DNA from: a bacterium
GTDB taxonomy: Bacteria; Patescibacteriota; Minisyncoccia; Portnoybacterales; JAKAHB01
NCBI GenBank assembly: GCA_021815315.1
Contig: JAKAHB010000001.1
Span: 1 to 54,569 of the forward strand
DNA length: 54,569 nt
Direction of reading: 5' to 3'
Made by a program: the position numbers and the translations under genes. Under the pieces are notes generated by a model. That model ran no database searches. It saw nothing but the letters and a program-made list of their open reading frames with translations, and was not told where the DNA came from. Shown here piece after piece: positions 35,221-45,372 of the stretch. The first letter of the stretch is position 1, and each line of letters opens with the position of its first letter.

Positions 35221-36849
35221 TCAACCAAAAAACGGAGGAAAGAAAGACTTGTTTTGAGGCTGCCGCCCGCCTTTTCTCTTGAGAAAACAACACCCCCGGG
35301 CAATCAAAAGCAAGACACAAACCAAGGGGACAAAGTCGCCCGTCAAAGAGTACAGACTTTTGTTTTTTATCATGCGAGCTTCCGCTCGCAGGTAGGTTGT
35401 TTTCAGATCAGTGCTTTTTTGAACGATACTCCCGCGATTATCCAAAATAAAAGATGAGCCGAAATTGGTTGTCTGGATAAAATAGCGGTTATTCTCGGCG
35501 GCACGAATTTGAGCCATGGCCAAGGTTTGAGCTTCCAGGACGGGAGAACCCTTAAAAATACTATGGCTAGCCAAATTAAAAAGCACTGTCGCTCCCCTGG
35601 CGGTGGCTTGCTGGTAGATTGAAGGAGCCATAACGGCGGAACAAAGCTCGCCTCCCAAGTTAATGTTTTGCCAAGAAGCTATTTTTAGGGCGGGCCCCGA
35701 AAAGTATTGACGCGAAGAATCAAAATTGCCGATAAAATCTTTTTGTCCAAAAAGAACAGCCGTTAATTTTACCAAATAAGGCAAATATTCTCCTCCGGGC
35801 ATAAGAAAAATCTTTGGTGATTGCGCCAGTATTTTTTGCTGGGAGAGATCATAAAAACTAATAAGGTCTAAAGCATTTTTTTCGGTTTGAGTTCTTGAAG
35901 AGTCAACAAGCAGAACGTTCTTATCGGCAAAGTTTTTTTGCAGGACAATCTTTGCCGCGAGCGGATAGTTGCGCAAAAAACGGCTATCTTCGGGCATAAA
36001 AATTGCGGCTTGTTGAAAATTTTCTTGAGCAATCTTTTCCAGCAAGAGAGATTGCTGCACAAAGTTGGCCGTACTGGACTCGGGAGTCTCTCGGAGAGAA
36101 GAAGGAATTTTTGTTTGAAGGGCAAAAACCGTTTGGCCCCAGCCGTTATTTTGGGCAAACAAGTAAGGAGCGGTGTTTATGGCCAGAAGCGACAAAAAGA
36201 CCGCCAGAAAAAGATAAGTTTTGTTTTTTTTAAAATTTCTTTGTAGAAGAAAAAAAAGAGCGCAATTGATAAAAATTATAAAAAAATCAAGCAAATAAAT
36301 GCCGCCAATACTTGACAGAAAACGCCACTTGGGGAAGGCCGCTAAAGCGTAAGCGGGGCTGATAAACGTCCAATAGCCTCCAACTGCGGCTTCTTTCCCC
36401 GCCCACAGCAAAGCTGGTCCCCAACTTCTTAAATATTCGGTCACGGTGAAAAGCGGAACCAGCCAGAAAAAGGCAAGGTTGTTCTGAAAGAAAAACCTCT
36501 TGGCTCCATAAGTAAAAAGTCCCCAAAAAACAGCTAGACTGAAAACGGTTACCGCCCAGACGGCAAAAATTAAAAACCGGCCGAGCAAAAGGCCGTCAAT
36601 CCCGGCCCAGTCAAGCGGGACCGCGGTAAAGAACCAACGCAACCCCCAACCAAAATAAATTATTCCCGAGATTGTCCCCAGCCAGAAGCTGTTTTTGGGA
36701 GCGGGACTTTTTTTTAGGGCGCTGAAGAGAGGAAGAAAAGCGAATAAAATTAACCAGCCAAGAGAAGAAGGAGGGAAAGTAACGGCCAGAAGAAGGCCGG
36801 AAGCAATGGCCAAAAAATAATGTAAATTTTTTGAAAAAAGTTTTTTCAA
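35221..36849 (-). CDS. lnt: Apolipoprotein N-acyltransferase (Lnt)-like
   Basis: N-terminal multi-TM; nitrilase-like catalytic set in order: FMPEDSRFLR (Glu), SPKIFLMPGGEYLPY (Lys), GGELCSAVMAPS (Cys), NLASHSIFKGSP. Confidence 0.82.
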   Translation of the reverse strand: MKKLFSKNLHYFLAIASGLLLAVTFPPSSLGWLILFAFLPLFSALKKSPAPKNSFWLGTISGIIYFGWGLRWFFTAVPLDWAGIDGLLLGRFLIFAVWAVTVFSLAVFWGLFTYGAKRFFFQNNLAFFWLVPLFTVTEYLRSWGPALLWAGKEAAVGGYWTFISPAYALAAFPKWRFLSSIGGIYLLDFFIIFINCALFFLLQRNFKKNKTYLFLAVFLSLLAINTAPYLFAQNNGWGQTVFALQTKIPSSLRETPESSTANFVQQSLLLEKIAQENFQQAAIFMPEDSRFLRNYPLAAKIVLQKNFADKNVLLVDSSRTQTEKNALDLISFYDLSQQKILAQSPKIFLMPGGEYLPYLVKLTAVLFGQKDFIGNFDSSRQYFSGPALKIASWQNINLGGELCSAVMAPSIYQQATARGATVLFNLASHSIFKGSPVLEAQTLAMAQIRAAENNRYFIQTTNFGSSFILDNRGSIVQKSTDLKTTYLRAEARMIKNKSLYSLTGDFVPLVCVLLLIARGCCFLKRKGGRQPQNKSFFPPFFG

Positions 36850-36894
36850 CTCCTAATTTTAAATTGTTGCAAGGGTAGCTATTTTCTCCTCCCG

Positions 36895-37671
36895 CTAATC
36901 CAGAAAATTTCTAACCAGACAAACCCACTGCTCCAGGTTCAATTCTTGCGCTCGATTTAATTTGTTCAACTCGCATTGAGCCAGCCAGGACTCTGTCTGT
37001 ATTTTATCAAGCTTTAAAATATTAACAAAATTGTTGAATAAAGTTTTACGCCGAGAAGCAAACCCGGCTTTTAAAATCTTAAAAAATAACGGTTCGTCGG
37101 CGAAAGCCGGTTGTTGGGGCGAGATTTTTATCACAGCAGAATCAACCTTGGGTTGGGGTTGAAATTTTTCTTTGGGCACGGACAACAAAATTTGCGGTTG
37201 GCCGTAAAACCGCACAGACATGCCCAACAGATTGCCTTGCGGCGGCAGGGCGATAATCCTTTGGGCCACTTCTTTCTGAACCATTAAAATAATTTGTCTG
37301 GGTTGGGGTTTGTTCTCTAGCAGTAATCTAATAAAACGACTGGTCAAATAGTACGGGATATTGGCAACAACGAAAAAAGACTCTAGGGCGGCGGTTAATT
37401 GGGGCAACGCCTTTAGAATGTCCCCTCTTTCCAGTTGCAACCGGGGGTTTCCTTTGAATTTTTCTTGCAAAAGAGTAAACAGCTGGGGGTCTTTTTCAAT
37501 TGCTATAATTTCGGCCCCACTGGCTAACAACTTTTCAGTCAAGACTCCTTTGCCCGGGCCAACTTCCAGCACTACATCTTGGTTGCTTAAATTAGCCGCG
37601 GCCACCATGCGGGTGGCAACGGTTTTATCTTTCAAAAAATTTTGACCAAGCAGTTTGTTGGGCATAGTCAT
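36895..37671 (-). CDS. rsmA: 16S rRNA dimethyladenosine transferase
   Basis: LGQNFLKDKTVATRMVAAANLSNQDVVLEVGPGKGVLTEKLL, VVANIPYYLTSRFIRLLLE. Confidence 0.95.
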   Translation of the reverse strand: MTMPNKLLGQNFLKDKTVATRMVAAANLSNQDVVLEVGPGKGVLTEKLLASGAEIIAIEKDPQLFTLLQEKFKGNPRLQLERGDILKALPQLTAALESFFVVANIPYYLTSRFIRLLLENKPQPRQIILMVQKEVAQRIIALPPQGNLLGMSVRFYGQPQILLSVPKEKFQPQPKVDSAVIKISPQQPAFADEPLFFKILKAGFASRRKTLFNNFVNILKLDKIQTESWLAQCELNKLNRAQELNLEQWVCLVRNFLD

Positions 37672-37683
37672 TTAAAATTGTTG

Positions 37684-39630
37684 TCAGTCGTACTCAATCT
37701 CTTCCACCTCGTCTTCCCAATCTTCGCCAATCATCCAGGCGCTTTTTATTTTTTTACTCTGTTTTTTTTCAACCAGCTCTTGGGGAATTTCTTTAAGAAA
37801 GCGGGAAGGAGGATTTACCTGAATTACGCCATAGAGGTTTCGCTGTCTGGCGTGGAGCAAAAAAAGATGTTTTTTGGCTCGGGTAATGCCGACATAACAG
37901 AGGCGGCGCTCTTCTTCCAGCTGGCCGTTTTCTCCCAAGCTTCTTTGGTGAGGGAAAATGCCCTCTTCGCAGCCGATAATAAAAACCGCGGGAAATTCCA
38001 ACCCCTTGGCGCAATGAAGGGTCATCAGATTCACTTGGTCTTTTTGTGTCTCAATCCCGTCTTGGTCGGTTAATAAAGAAACCTCCTCCAAAAACAGTTC
38101 CAGCCCGCGAGGCGGAATTTCCTCGTCATATTTTTTGGTCACGGTTAAAAGTTCTTGAATATTTTCAAAACGATTGATTCCCTCTTCGGTGCCATCCAGC
38201 AAATAGTTTTTAAGGCCAGCCAGTTCCACTATTTTTTTAACTAAAAAACTTAATTTTTGTCGGGAGGCCGTGGCACGCAATTCATCAGTCAATTCTTTGA
38301 AGTTTTTTAAAGCCGGTAACGGCAAATCCAAATCCCAAGCCCTGGAAGCCAATTTTTCAATCGTTTTTTGGCCGATTCCGCGGGGCGGCGTGTTTATAAT
38401 TCTCTCCAGGCTGATTTGGTCATTGGAATTTTGAAGAAATTTCAAATAGGCCAGCAGATCTTTGATTTCTTTTCGCTCATAGAACTTAAAACCGCCAATG
38501 ATTTTGTAGGGAAGGCCGACGCGCAGGAAAGACTCTTCAATGCTTCTTGATTGGGCGTTGGTGCGATAAAGCACCACAAAATCTTTCAGTTTTAATTTTT
38601 CTTTTTCTCGCAAGAAGCTTATCATCTGGACAACGAAATCGCCCTCTTCCCGCTCGCTGGCCGCCTCAAAAATTGTCAGGAGCTCATTTTCTTTGTTGTC
38701 TGTCCAAAGTTTCTTATCTTTTTTTTGCCGCGCGCCTTGGATAATGTGATAAGCGGCATCTAGGATGGTTTGAGTGGAACGATAGTTTTGTTCCAGCAAG
38801 ATTATTTTGGCTTCGGGATAATCATTCTCAAAGTTTAGAATATTGCGAAAATCGGCGCCGCGCCAACTATAGACAGATTGCGCTTCATCGCCGATCACAA
38901 ACAGGTTTTTGTACTTGCGAGCCAGCAGATTGATCAAGGTGTATTGGGCGTGGTTGGTATCTTGGTATTCATCCACCAAGAGATAGCGGTAGCGATTTTG
39001 ATACTTGGCCAAAATTGCTGGATAATCCTGTAGGATTTTAACCATGAGCAAAATAAGATCGTCAAAATCAAGAGCGTTTGTTTCTTTGAGCCGTTTTTGA
39101 TAGAGGGTATAGATTTTGCTGATTGTCTCCGGAAAATAGTCAAGGGCCGAAAGCCGGTATAGCTCTTCGTCAACCAGCTCGTTTTTTGCTCGAGAAATTA
39201 TTTCTTTGACCAAATTAAGTTTGAACTGTTCTTCTGCAATTTGTAATTCTTTCATCACTTTCTTTAACAAACCACGAGAATCGTCGGCGTCGTAGATGGT
39301 AAAATTTCCCGCGTAACCGAGAACTTTAATTTCACCGCGCAGCCAGCGCGCGCAAATAGAATGGAAAGTTCCGATCAGGGGCAATTCCGAAGTTTCCGCG
39401 CTAATCAGCTGGCGGATTCTTATGCGCATTTCTTCGGCGGCTTTATTGGTGAAAGTCACCGCCATAATGTCCCGCGGACCGACTCCCTTCTCCAACAGGC
39501 GGGCAACTCGATGGGTCAACACTTTGGTTTTACCCGAGCCAGGGCCGGCCAAAATCAAAACAGGGCCATTCAGGGTGGTAACGGCCTCTTTTTGCTTTGA
39601 GTTTAGTCCTTCAAGAAGCTTTTCAGACAT
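37684..39630 (-). CDS. UvrD/PcrA-family superfamily I DNA helicase
   Basis: LAGPGSGKTKVLTHRVARLL, VDEYQDTNHAQY, GDEAQSVYSWRGA, LMTLHCAKGLEFPAVF. MSEKLLEGLN start at 39630 has an upstream GGAGG; the listed start is 5'-overextended. Confidence 0.95.
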   Translation of the reverse strand: MSEKLLEGLNSKQKEAVTTLNGPVLILAGPGSGKTKVLTHRVARLLEKGVGPRDIMAVTFTNKAAEEMRIRIRQLISAETSELPLIGTFHSICARWLRGEIKVLGYAGNFTIYDADDSRGLLKKVMKELQIAEEQFKLNLVKEIISRAKNELVDEELYRLSALDYFPETISKIYTLYQKRLKETNALDFDDLILLMVKILQDYPAILAKYQNRYRYLLVDEYQDTNHAQYTLINLLARKYKNLFVIGDEAQSVYSWRGADFRNILNFENDYPEAKIILLEQNYRSTQTILDAAYHIIQGARQKKDKKLWTDNKENELLTIFEAASEREEGDFVVQMISFLREKEKLKLKDFVVLYRTNAQSRSIEESFLRVGLPYKIIGGFKFYERKEIKDLLAYLKFLQNSNDQISLERIINTPPRGIGQKTIEKLASRAWDLDLPLPALKNFKELTDELRATASRQKLSFLVKKIVELAGLKNYLLDGTEEGINRFENIQELLTVTKKYDEEIPPRGLELFLEEVSLLTDQDGIETQKDQVNLMTLHCAKGLEFPAVFIIGCEEGIFPHQRSLGENGQLEEERRLCYVGITRAKKHLFLLHARQRNLYGVIQVNPPSRFLKEIPQELVEKKQSKKIKSAWMIGEDWEDEVEEIEYD

Positions 39631-39754
39631 AGAAGCTATCCTCCAGTATAGGCTTAAAGCGGCTATTAGCCAAGGGTTGATTTCAAGCGATGAAAACGGG
39701 GAAAAGCACCCCGCTGGAAGCCGTTTTTCGGATAGACATTTGTTCACTAGAGGC

Positions 39755-39783
39755 TTGACATTAGCCGCCACCAAAGGTAGAAT
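39755..39783 (+). promoter_or_regulatory. Near-consensus sigma70 promoter for LysM-M23 peptidase gene
   Basis: TTGACA (39755-39760), 17 bp spacer, TAGAAT (39778-39783). Confidence 0.7.
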
Positions 39784-39811
39784 AAACGAGTAAGATCACT
39801 CATCAATATTT

Positions 39812-40996
39812 GTGAGTACAACCTCAAAAAATTTCTGGCGCAAGGCCAAAAAATTTGCCGGAAGTTTAATATATAAAGTCGCCGATACCCTGCGCGGATT
39901 CCTAAATAACAGGAAGTGGATTTTGGGAATAGTAGCAGCGGTTTTGTTTTTTCTCTGCTTTTCGGACTGGTCCGGCGGTCTTTTCGGGCAACGGGACGTT
40001 GTTTCTCCTTTGGCGTTTCTTGAGGGGGTGATAAATCCAAAGGGCGGAGAAAGTGTCCAGGGTTCAATCGCGACTAACAAAAATGCGATTCTGGCCACAA
40101 CCGGGCCGGTGCTCTCCCAGGGAGGTCCTCTTTCCAGCGGGCAATTAGTTGATCCCTCAGCCGGTGAAGGTGAAAATCAACCTCTCTGTCTGGTCCAAGA
40201 CAACAGTTTTTTGGCGGTTACCGCTCCCGACCCCAACTGTTTCCCCAGCGGGGATAATCGTGAAGTTAAAACCTATACGGTTAAATCCGGAGATACCTTG
40301 GAAGGAATTGCGATTTCCCACAACATAAACTCGGACACTTTGGTTTGGGCTAACGGATTAAGTAGTGATTCGGTTATAAAACCCGGGCAAGTTTTAACCG
40401 TTCTGCCAATTAATGGCGTGCGCGTCAAGATAAATTCCGGTGATAACATTGAAGCGGTGGCTAAAAAATATTCGGCGGATGTGAAGGAAATCATCACCTA
40501 CAACTCTTTGCCGGCTGACGGTACCCTGCCGGCTGGTAGCTATATAATTTTGCCCGGAGGTGAAATAGCTGCTCCCCCTGTCCCTGTTGCTCCGCCAAAG
40601 AAAAACGTTTACACGGCTCCTAAATTTGCCCAAAACCAAACTTCTGCCGGTTGGTTGATAATGCCGGCTTCGGGAATAAACTGGGGAAGACTGCATGGAA
40701 ATGGCGGCGTGGATATCGCCAGCCAGTGCGGAACTCCAATTTACGCGGCGGCGGCGGGAGAAATTTCTTTGGCCGATGGCGTCGGTTGGAATGGCGGCTA
40801 CGGAAAATATATAAGAATCAAACACGGGAGCGGCTTGGAAACCCTGTATGGCCATTTATCAGTTATTTCTGTTGAGGTCGGGCAAGGCGTTGCCCAGGGA
40901 CAACTAATCGGCTACATGGGGACAACCGGCAGATCAACTGGCTGTCATGTCCACTTTGAAGTTCACGGGGCCAGAAACCCCTTTGTTTGGCAGTAA
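39812..40996 (+). CDS. LysM-domain M23 family metallopeptidase
   Basis: N-terminal TM; two LysM (YTVKSGDTLEGIAISHNINSDTLVWANGL; VRVKINSGDNIEAVAKKYSADVKEIITYN); M23 HGNGGVDIA and HVHFEVHG. Confidence 0.94.
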   Translation: MSTTSKNFWRKAKKFAGSLIYKVADTLRGFLNNRKWILGIVAAVLFFLCFSDWSGGLFGQRDVVSPLAFLEGVINPKGGESVQGSIATNKNAILATTGPVLSQGGPLSSGQLVDPSAGEGENQPLCLVQDNSFLAVTAPDPNCFPSGDNREVKTYTVKSGDTLEGIAISHNINSDTLVWANGLSSDSVIKPGQVLTVLPINGVRVKINSGDNIEAVAKKYSADVKEIITYNSLPADGTLPAGSYIILPGGEIAAPPVPVAPPKKNVYTAPKFAQNQTSAGWLIMPASGINWGRLHGNGGVDIASQCGTPIYAAAAGEISLADGVGWNGGYGKYIRIKHGSGLETLYGHLSVISVEVGQGVAQGQLIGYMGTTGRSTGCHVHFEVHGARNPFVWQ

Positions 40997-41000
40997 AAAC

Positions 41001-41036
41001 AATGAAAATAACCCCCAACCGGGGGTTATTTTCATT
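41001..41036. terminator. Intrinsic terminator between convergent M23 and YifB genes
   Basis: Perfect 16-bp stem AATGAAAATAACCCCC / GGGGGTTATTTTCATT, AACC loop. Confidence 0.85.
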
Positions 41037-41064
41037 AGGTAAGCTTTCTAGCGCCAAGACAAAA

Positions 41065-42609
41065 CTAGGCAGACTCTTCTTTGGGCCGATACTGCAGGGC
41101 TTCGGCGATATGGGCGGCTTGGATTATCTCCGCCTGGCCCAGATCGGCAATCGTGCGGCCAATTTTTAAAACGCGGTGATACGAGCGAGCCGACAAATGC
41201 AAACTGTCAACGGCAGTCTTTAGTAACTCGTGAGCTCTACTCTCCAGCTGGCAATACTGCTTCATTTGCAAGATATTCATTTGGCTGTTGGTTTGAATTT
41301 GGTTGTTAGCGAATCGTTGTCGCTGGCGTCCTCGAGCCGCTAACACTCTTTGCAAAACCGTTTTGCTATTCTCCGCTATTTTTTCGGCCGCCAGTTTGTC
41401 GTATTTAATCAGGGGCACTTCCAAGTGCAAGTCAATTCGGTCAAGTAGTGGCCCCGAAATCTTCCGCTGGTATTTAGTCACTTGTCCGGGGGTGCAAACA
41501 CAATCTTTGTGCGGGTTGGTTAAGTGCCCGCAAGGACAGGGATTCATGGCGGCCACCAACATAAAATCGGCTGGGAACTCAATCGTTCCGGCGGCTCGAG
41601 AAACTGTGATAACCCCGTCTTCCAGCGGTTGTCGCAAGGCCTCTAAAACATCGCGGTGGAATTCCGGAAGTTCATCCAGAAACAAAACTCCTCGGTGAGA
41701 TAAAGTAATTTCTCCGGGTTTGGGATGATTGCCTCCGCCAACCAGCGCCACGGCCGAAGCGGTGTGATGCGGATGGCGGAAGGGACGCTTTATAACAAGA
41801 GGCCTTTCCGGTTTTAGCTGTCCGGAAATACTAAAAATTTTAGAGACTTCCAGAGACTCGTTAAAAGTCAGCGGCGGTAAGATGTTGGCTAGAGCTTTGG
41901 CCAACAAGGTTTTTCCCGAACCGGGTGGGCCGCTCATCAAAACGTTGTGACCTCCACTGGCGGCGATTTCAAGGGCTCTTTTGGCTTGTTCTTGGCCGCG
42001 GATATAAGCCAAATCATAAACTTCGCTGCCTTGTTGGTTGTCGGTAAGGGCATTAAAGTTAATTGGTTCTTGCGCGGTTAAAAGACTGGCGCCCTTGAGA
42101 TGTCCAATCGCTTCTCCTAGGGTCCGCAAGCCAAAGACTTGCAGGTTGCCCGCGATCGCGGCTTCCGGGGCGTTGGCTTGCGGGAGATAGAGTTCGTCAA
42201 AACCAAGCTGTTTGGCCATCAAGGCTATAGGCAGGGCGCCATTAACCGGGCGCAAGTTTCCCTCCAATGAAAGTTCGCCAATAAAAAGTTTTTTTTCCAA
42301 AAATTCAAAAGGAAGCTGCTTGGAAGCCGTCAAGAAAGCCAGAGCGATAGGCAGGTCAAAAATCGGCCCCTCTTTTTTGATGTCGGCTGGAGCTAAATTA
42401 ACTACAATCCGTCGGTGCGTGTGGTGCGGCGGTGAATAACCGGAATTGCGAACCGCGGAGTTAACCCTCTCTTTGGATTCGTTCACCGCGGCGTCCGGCA
42501 AACCAACAATCTGGAAAGAATGCAACTGGCCGGGGATAGTGTCTACTTCCACCTCAATAGGTTGAGCCTCCAAGCCGATAATGGCGGCCGAGAATGTCTT
42601 TGAGGGCAT
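41065..42609 (-). CDS. YifB/ComM family Mg-chelatase-like AAA+ ATPase
   Basis: IVGLPDAAVNESKERVNSAVRNSGY, MSGPPGSGKTLLAKALANILPPL, AAMNPCPCGHLTNPHKDCVCTPGQVTKYQRKISGPLLDRIDLHLEVP. Confidence 0.96.
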   Translation of the reverse strand: MPSKTFSAAIIGLEAQPIEVEVDTIPGQLHSFQIVGLPDAAVNESKERVNSAVRNSGYSPPHHTHRRIVVNLAPADIKKEGPIFDLPIALAFLTASKQLPFEFLEKKLFIGELSLEGNLRPVNGALPIALMAKQLGFDELYLPQANAPEAAIAGNLQVFGLRTLGEAIGHLKGASLLTAQEPINFNALTDNQQGSEVYDLAYIRGQEQAKRALEIAASGGHNVLMSGPPGSGKTLLAKALANILPPLTFNESLEVSKIFSISGQLKPERPLVIKRPFRHPHHTASAVALVGGGNHPKPGEITLSHRGVLFLDELPEFHRDVLEALRQPLEDGVITVSRAAGTIEFPADFMLVAAMNPCPCGHLTNPHKDCVCTPGQVTKYQRKISGPLLDRIDLHLEVPLIKYDKLAAEKIAENSKTVLQRVLAARGRQRQRFANNQIQTNSQMNILQMKQYCQLESRAHELLKTAVDSLHLSARSYHRVLKIGRTIADLGQAEIIQAAHIAEALQYRPKEESA

Positions 42610-42667
42610 GAAAAATTTTTAATTTTATAATTTTTTTAAATAATACTCTAAATGCCAAATTTTAAAA

Positions 42668-43024
42668 CTACGCGCTGCACGTCTTTGATATTTTAGCGAA
42701 AATAAGAGTTAGCTCGTGGGCTTCTCTCCACAGTTTCTTGCAAACGTCTTTTTCTTCTTCTCTTGCTTTGGCAATCATTCTTAACCAATGCTTTGTTTCG
42801 TTTACTTCTTTCTGGCAGATACGTATTTTGTTTTTAAAATCCTTTTTCGAGCTTGCCTGGTTTGCCTCCATATAATTGGCTCCAACGCTTGTCCCAGACC
42901 TTATTATCTGACCGATTAGGGGTCTAACAATTTCATTTTTGGGTAAGGATTTTGCAAAATTTATAATTTATTCACCAAATCTAGCAGTTCTCTCTTCTAG
43001 ATCGTAGTTCGTGTTTTTAAAATT
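42668..43024 (-). pseudogene. Four-helix-bundle protein (23S rRNA IVS-like family), disrupted by an in-frame TAA
   Basis: Reading the minus strand through one TAA (42968-42970): NFKNTNYDLEERTARFGE*IINFAKSLPKNEIVRPLIGQIIRSGTSVGANYMEANQASSKKDFKNKIRICQKEVNETKHWLRMI...; no ATG at the 5' end. Confidence 0.8.
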
Positions 43025-43117
43025 ACAAATTTAGATTTATTTTAAAATTACAAAAATTAAAAATTTATTTTACAAGTGCTTATTGTCGATGTTTTTAATT
43101 TCATTCCGGTTTCTTGT

Positions 43118-44701
43118 TCAGGCTTCCAGCGGCAACGCAACCACAAACTCACTCCCCCTTCCTTCCCCGTCTGAATAGGCGGTAATCTTGCCCTGGTGTT
43201 CTTCAAGAATAATGCGAGCGACATAAAGACCCAGCCCCGTACCATCTGTCCAGACGCGCGGCGAACGCTCACCGCGAGAGAATTTTTGAAAGAGTCGGGA
43301 AAGTCCATCCAGAGAAATCCCTATGCCGGTGTCAGCCACTTTTAAAATGGCCGATTGGCTTTCTTCTATTAGGCTTACGGTTATGCTTCCCTTCTCGGTG
43401 TATTTAATGGCGTTATCAATTAAATTCATTACTACTTGTCGCAATTTGTTTTCGTCGGCTCTTACCAAGAGATCTCGCGGGGTGATTTCAAGATTAAGCG
43501 CCAGTTCTTTTTTCTTGGCCTGTTGTTCCAGTTCTTCGGCGACGCTTTTAACCATAGTGGTAAGGTTGACTCGATCCTGCCATTCATATTTCATGCGCCC
43601 TTGTTCAATCCGAGAAATGGTTAAGAGGTCGTCAACCAAAGCCATTAGTCGAGTGGAGCTTTGCATGATTTTATCCACCTTGTCTTTGATTTCCGGAGAA
43701 GTCGGGCCATAGTCGCCTTCAAGAATCATGGAAGAAAATCCGCGAATAGCGGTTAAGGGAGTGCGCAGTTGATGGGAGGCGATGGAGATAAATTCCGACT
43801 TGGCCTGGTCAAGCCTTTGTAATTTCTCGTTGACCGCTCGCAATTCCAAAGTCAGTTTCTCCAGGCGCTCTTTGGACTCTACCTCTTTGATAACGCTACG
43901 AACCAGTAAGAAGCTGAAAATGGCGATAAGGATGAAAATGAAAGAACTAAGCGCCCACTGGCTCGGAGTTTTTGAAACGAAAATATTAAACAAAAAAACG
44001 AGAGAAATCGCTCCGGCAAAGAATTCGGTGGTTATAACCTTGGTGTTAAAGAGATTATGTTTTAGAACCGGATAGCTCATAAAAAAGATATAGAGGATGA
44101 CAAAATAGTTGCCGAAGGGGTAAGAATTGAATAATTGCGGAAAAAAGTTAGTTGCTCCGGCGCTAAAACCAAAGACCAAAGAAAGAAGAACATATTTTAT
44201 TTGTTGCTTGGCTACTCCCGTTTCTTCCCGGTAACGCTTAAATAGAAGGGTGGCCGAGTAGCCAAGATAAAAAACAAAAATTAGCGGAAAAAGATAATAA
44301 AGCGGACCGGGATCAACCCAATGAAACCCGAACTTGAAAGTCATGCCCTGCTTAAAAAGGCGAGTAAAACTTAGGGCAAATAGCAATATTCCGGCAAAGA
44401 AAGCCGACAGCCTGGCCAACCCCTTTTCTTTTTCTAGGTTTAAAAAATTAAGAGTAAAATTAAAATATAAAACAGGGATGAAAACGCCGGCCGCATCCAA
44501 AAAATATTGCCACAACAAAGCATTTTTTTCGCTCAAACTGTTAGTAACGCCCCAAAGGCCCAGCCCCCAAAGGGCGATAACGACAGACACCAAAAACCAA
44601 GAATGATTGAGTTTTGATTTTCTGTTGTCGGCATAGATTATCAAACCCAGACCCAAGCTGGCGAAGAAGATAATTATGCTGGAAACAGAAAAGAGGTTCA
44701 T
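43118..44701 (-). CDS. Membrane-bound sensor histidine kinase
   Basis: N-terminal multi-TM; SEFISIASHQLRTPLTAIRGFSSMI (H-box), NLIDNAIKYTEKG (N-box), DTGIGIS, GTGLGLYVARIILEEHQGKI. Start at 44701 overlaps the HAD stop (ATGA). Confidence 0.93.
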   Translation of the reverse strand: MNLFSVSSIIIFFASLGLGLIIYADNRKSKLNHSWFLVSVVIALWGLGLWGVTNSLSEKNALLWQYFLDAAGVFIPVLYFNFTLNFLNLEKEKGLARLSAFFAGILLFALSFTRLFKQGMTFKFGFHWVDPGPLYYLFPLIFVFYLGYSATLLFKRYREETGVAKQQIKYVLLSLVFGFSAGATNFFPQLFNSYPFGNYFVILYIFFMSYPVLKHNLFNTKVITTEFFAGAISLVFLFNIFVSKTPSQWALSSFIFILIAIFSFLLVRSVIKEVESKERLEKLTLELRAVNEKLQRLDQAKSEFISIASHQLRTPLTAIRGFSSMILEGDYGPTSPEIKDKVDKIMQSSTRLMALVDDLLTISRIEQGRMKYEWQDRVNLTTMVKSVAEELEQQAKKKELALNLEITPRDLLVRADENKLRQVVMNLIDNAIKYTEKGSITVSLIEESQSAILKVADTGIGISLDGLSRLFQKFSRGERSPRVWTDGTGLGLYVARIILEEHQGKITAYSDGEGRGSEFVVALPLEA

Positions 44702-45360
44702 AAAAGGTCTTTGAAATGAAGGACGGGCCAACTTCTTTTTTGAGCTTCCCGCAAAAGTTTTTTACCGGGGTTTACGACAAAAGGGTGCGCTACACTTTGC
44801 AACATGTCCAGATCGGAGAAATGGTCGGCATAGGCCCAAGCCGACTTAAGGGAAAACCCTTTTTCATTCGCGAATTCATGAAGGGAGCTAGTTTTGTTCT
44901 TGCCATAAACAATTTTGCTAATCTTTCCGGTAAACTTACCGTTCGCAACTTCCAGGTGAGGAGTTTTATACTCGGTAATCTCAAGGAATCTAGCAATTTC
45001 TTTTACCAAGACATCCGGCACGCTGGAAACAATCAGCAATTTTCGTCCTTTGGCTCGGTGTTCGTTTATCAGGGCGACCAAGTCTGAAAAAATAATTTTT
45101 TTTAGAACCGTCTCAAAAAAATCAGCCGCCAATTTTTGGACTTCTTCGCTCCCCCTGCCTTTTAAGAACCCATAGGCAAACTCCATCATTGCTTCCGGGT
45201 TTTTAGCCAGATTAAGTTTGTAGAGGACAAACCAAAGAGACAGTTTGAGATAGAATCCCAGAGTGATAAATTTTTTTTGCAGAAGATACTTCAAAAAGAG
45301 CTGCTGGCTGTAGCCGTTAATAAGAGTGTTGTCCAGGTCTATAACCACAAGTTCATTCAT
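44698..45360 (-). CDS. HAD-superfamily IB hydrolase (SerB-like)
   Basis: VIDLDNTLINGYSQQLFLKYLL, RKLLIVSSVPDVLVKEIA, WAYADHFSDLDMLQ. Confidence 0.88.
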   Translation of the reverse strand: MNELVVIDLDNTLINGYSQQLFLKYLLQKKFITLGFYLKLSLWFVLYKLNLAKNPEAMMEFAYGFLKGRGSEEVQKLAADFFETVLKKIIFSDLVALINEHRAKGRKLLIVSSVPDVLVKEIARFLEITEYKTPHLEVANGKFTGKISKIVYGKNKTSSLHEFANEKGFSLKSAWAYADHFSDLDMLQSVAHPFVVNPGKKLLREAQKRSWPVLHFKDLL

Positions 45361-45372
45361 TTTATTTGTTAT

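Noticed and set aside
35373-35391. TGCGAGC-TTCC-GCTCGCA hairpin
   Set aside because: Lies inside the lnt coding sequence encoding a conserved-looking segment; probably codon coincidence.
39631-39774. N-terminal extension of UvrD ORF
   Set aside because: Overlaps the M23 promoter; MSEKLLEGLNSKQKEAV start with upstream GGAGG is preferred.
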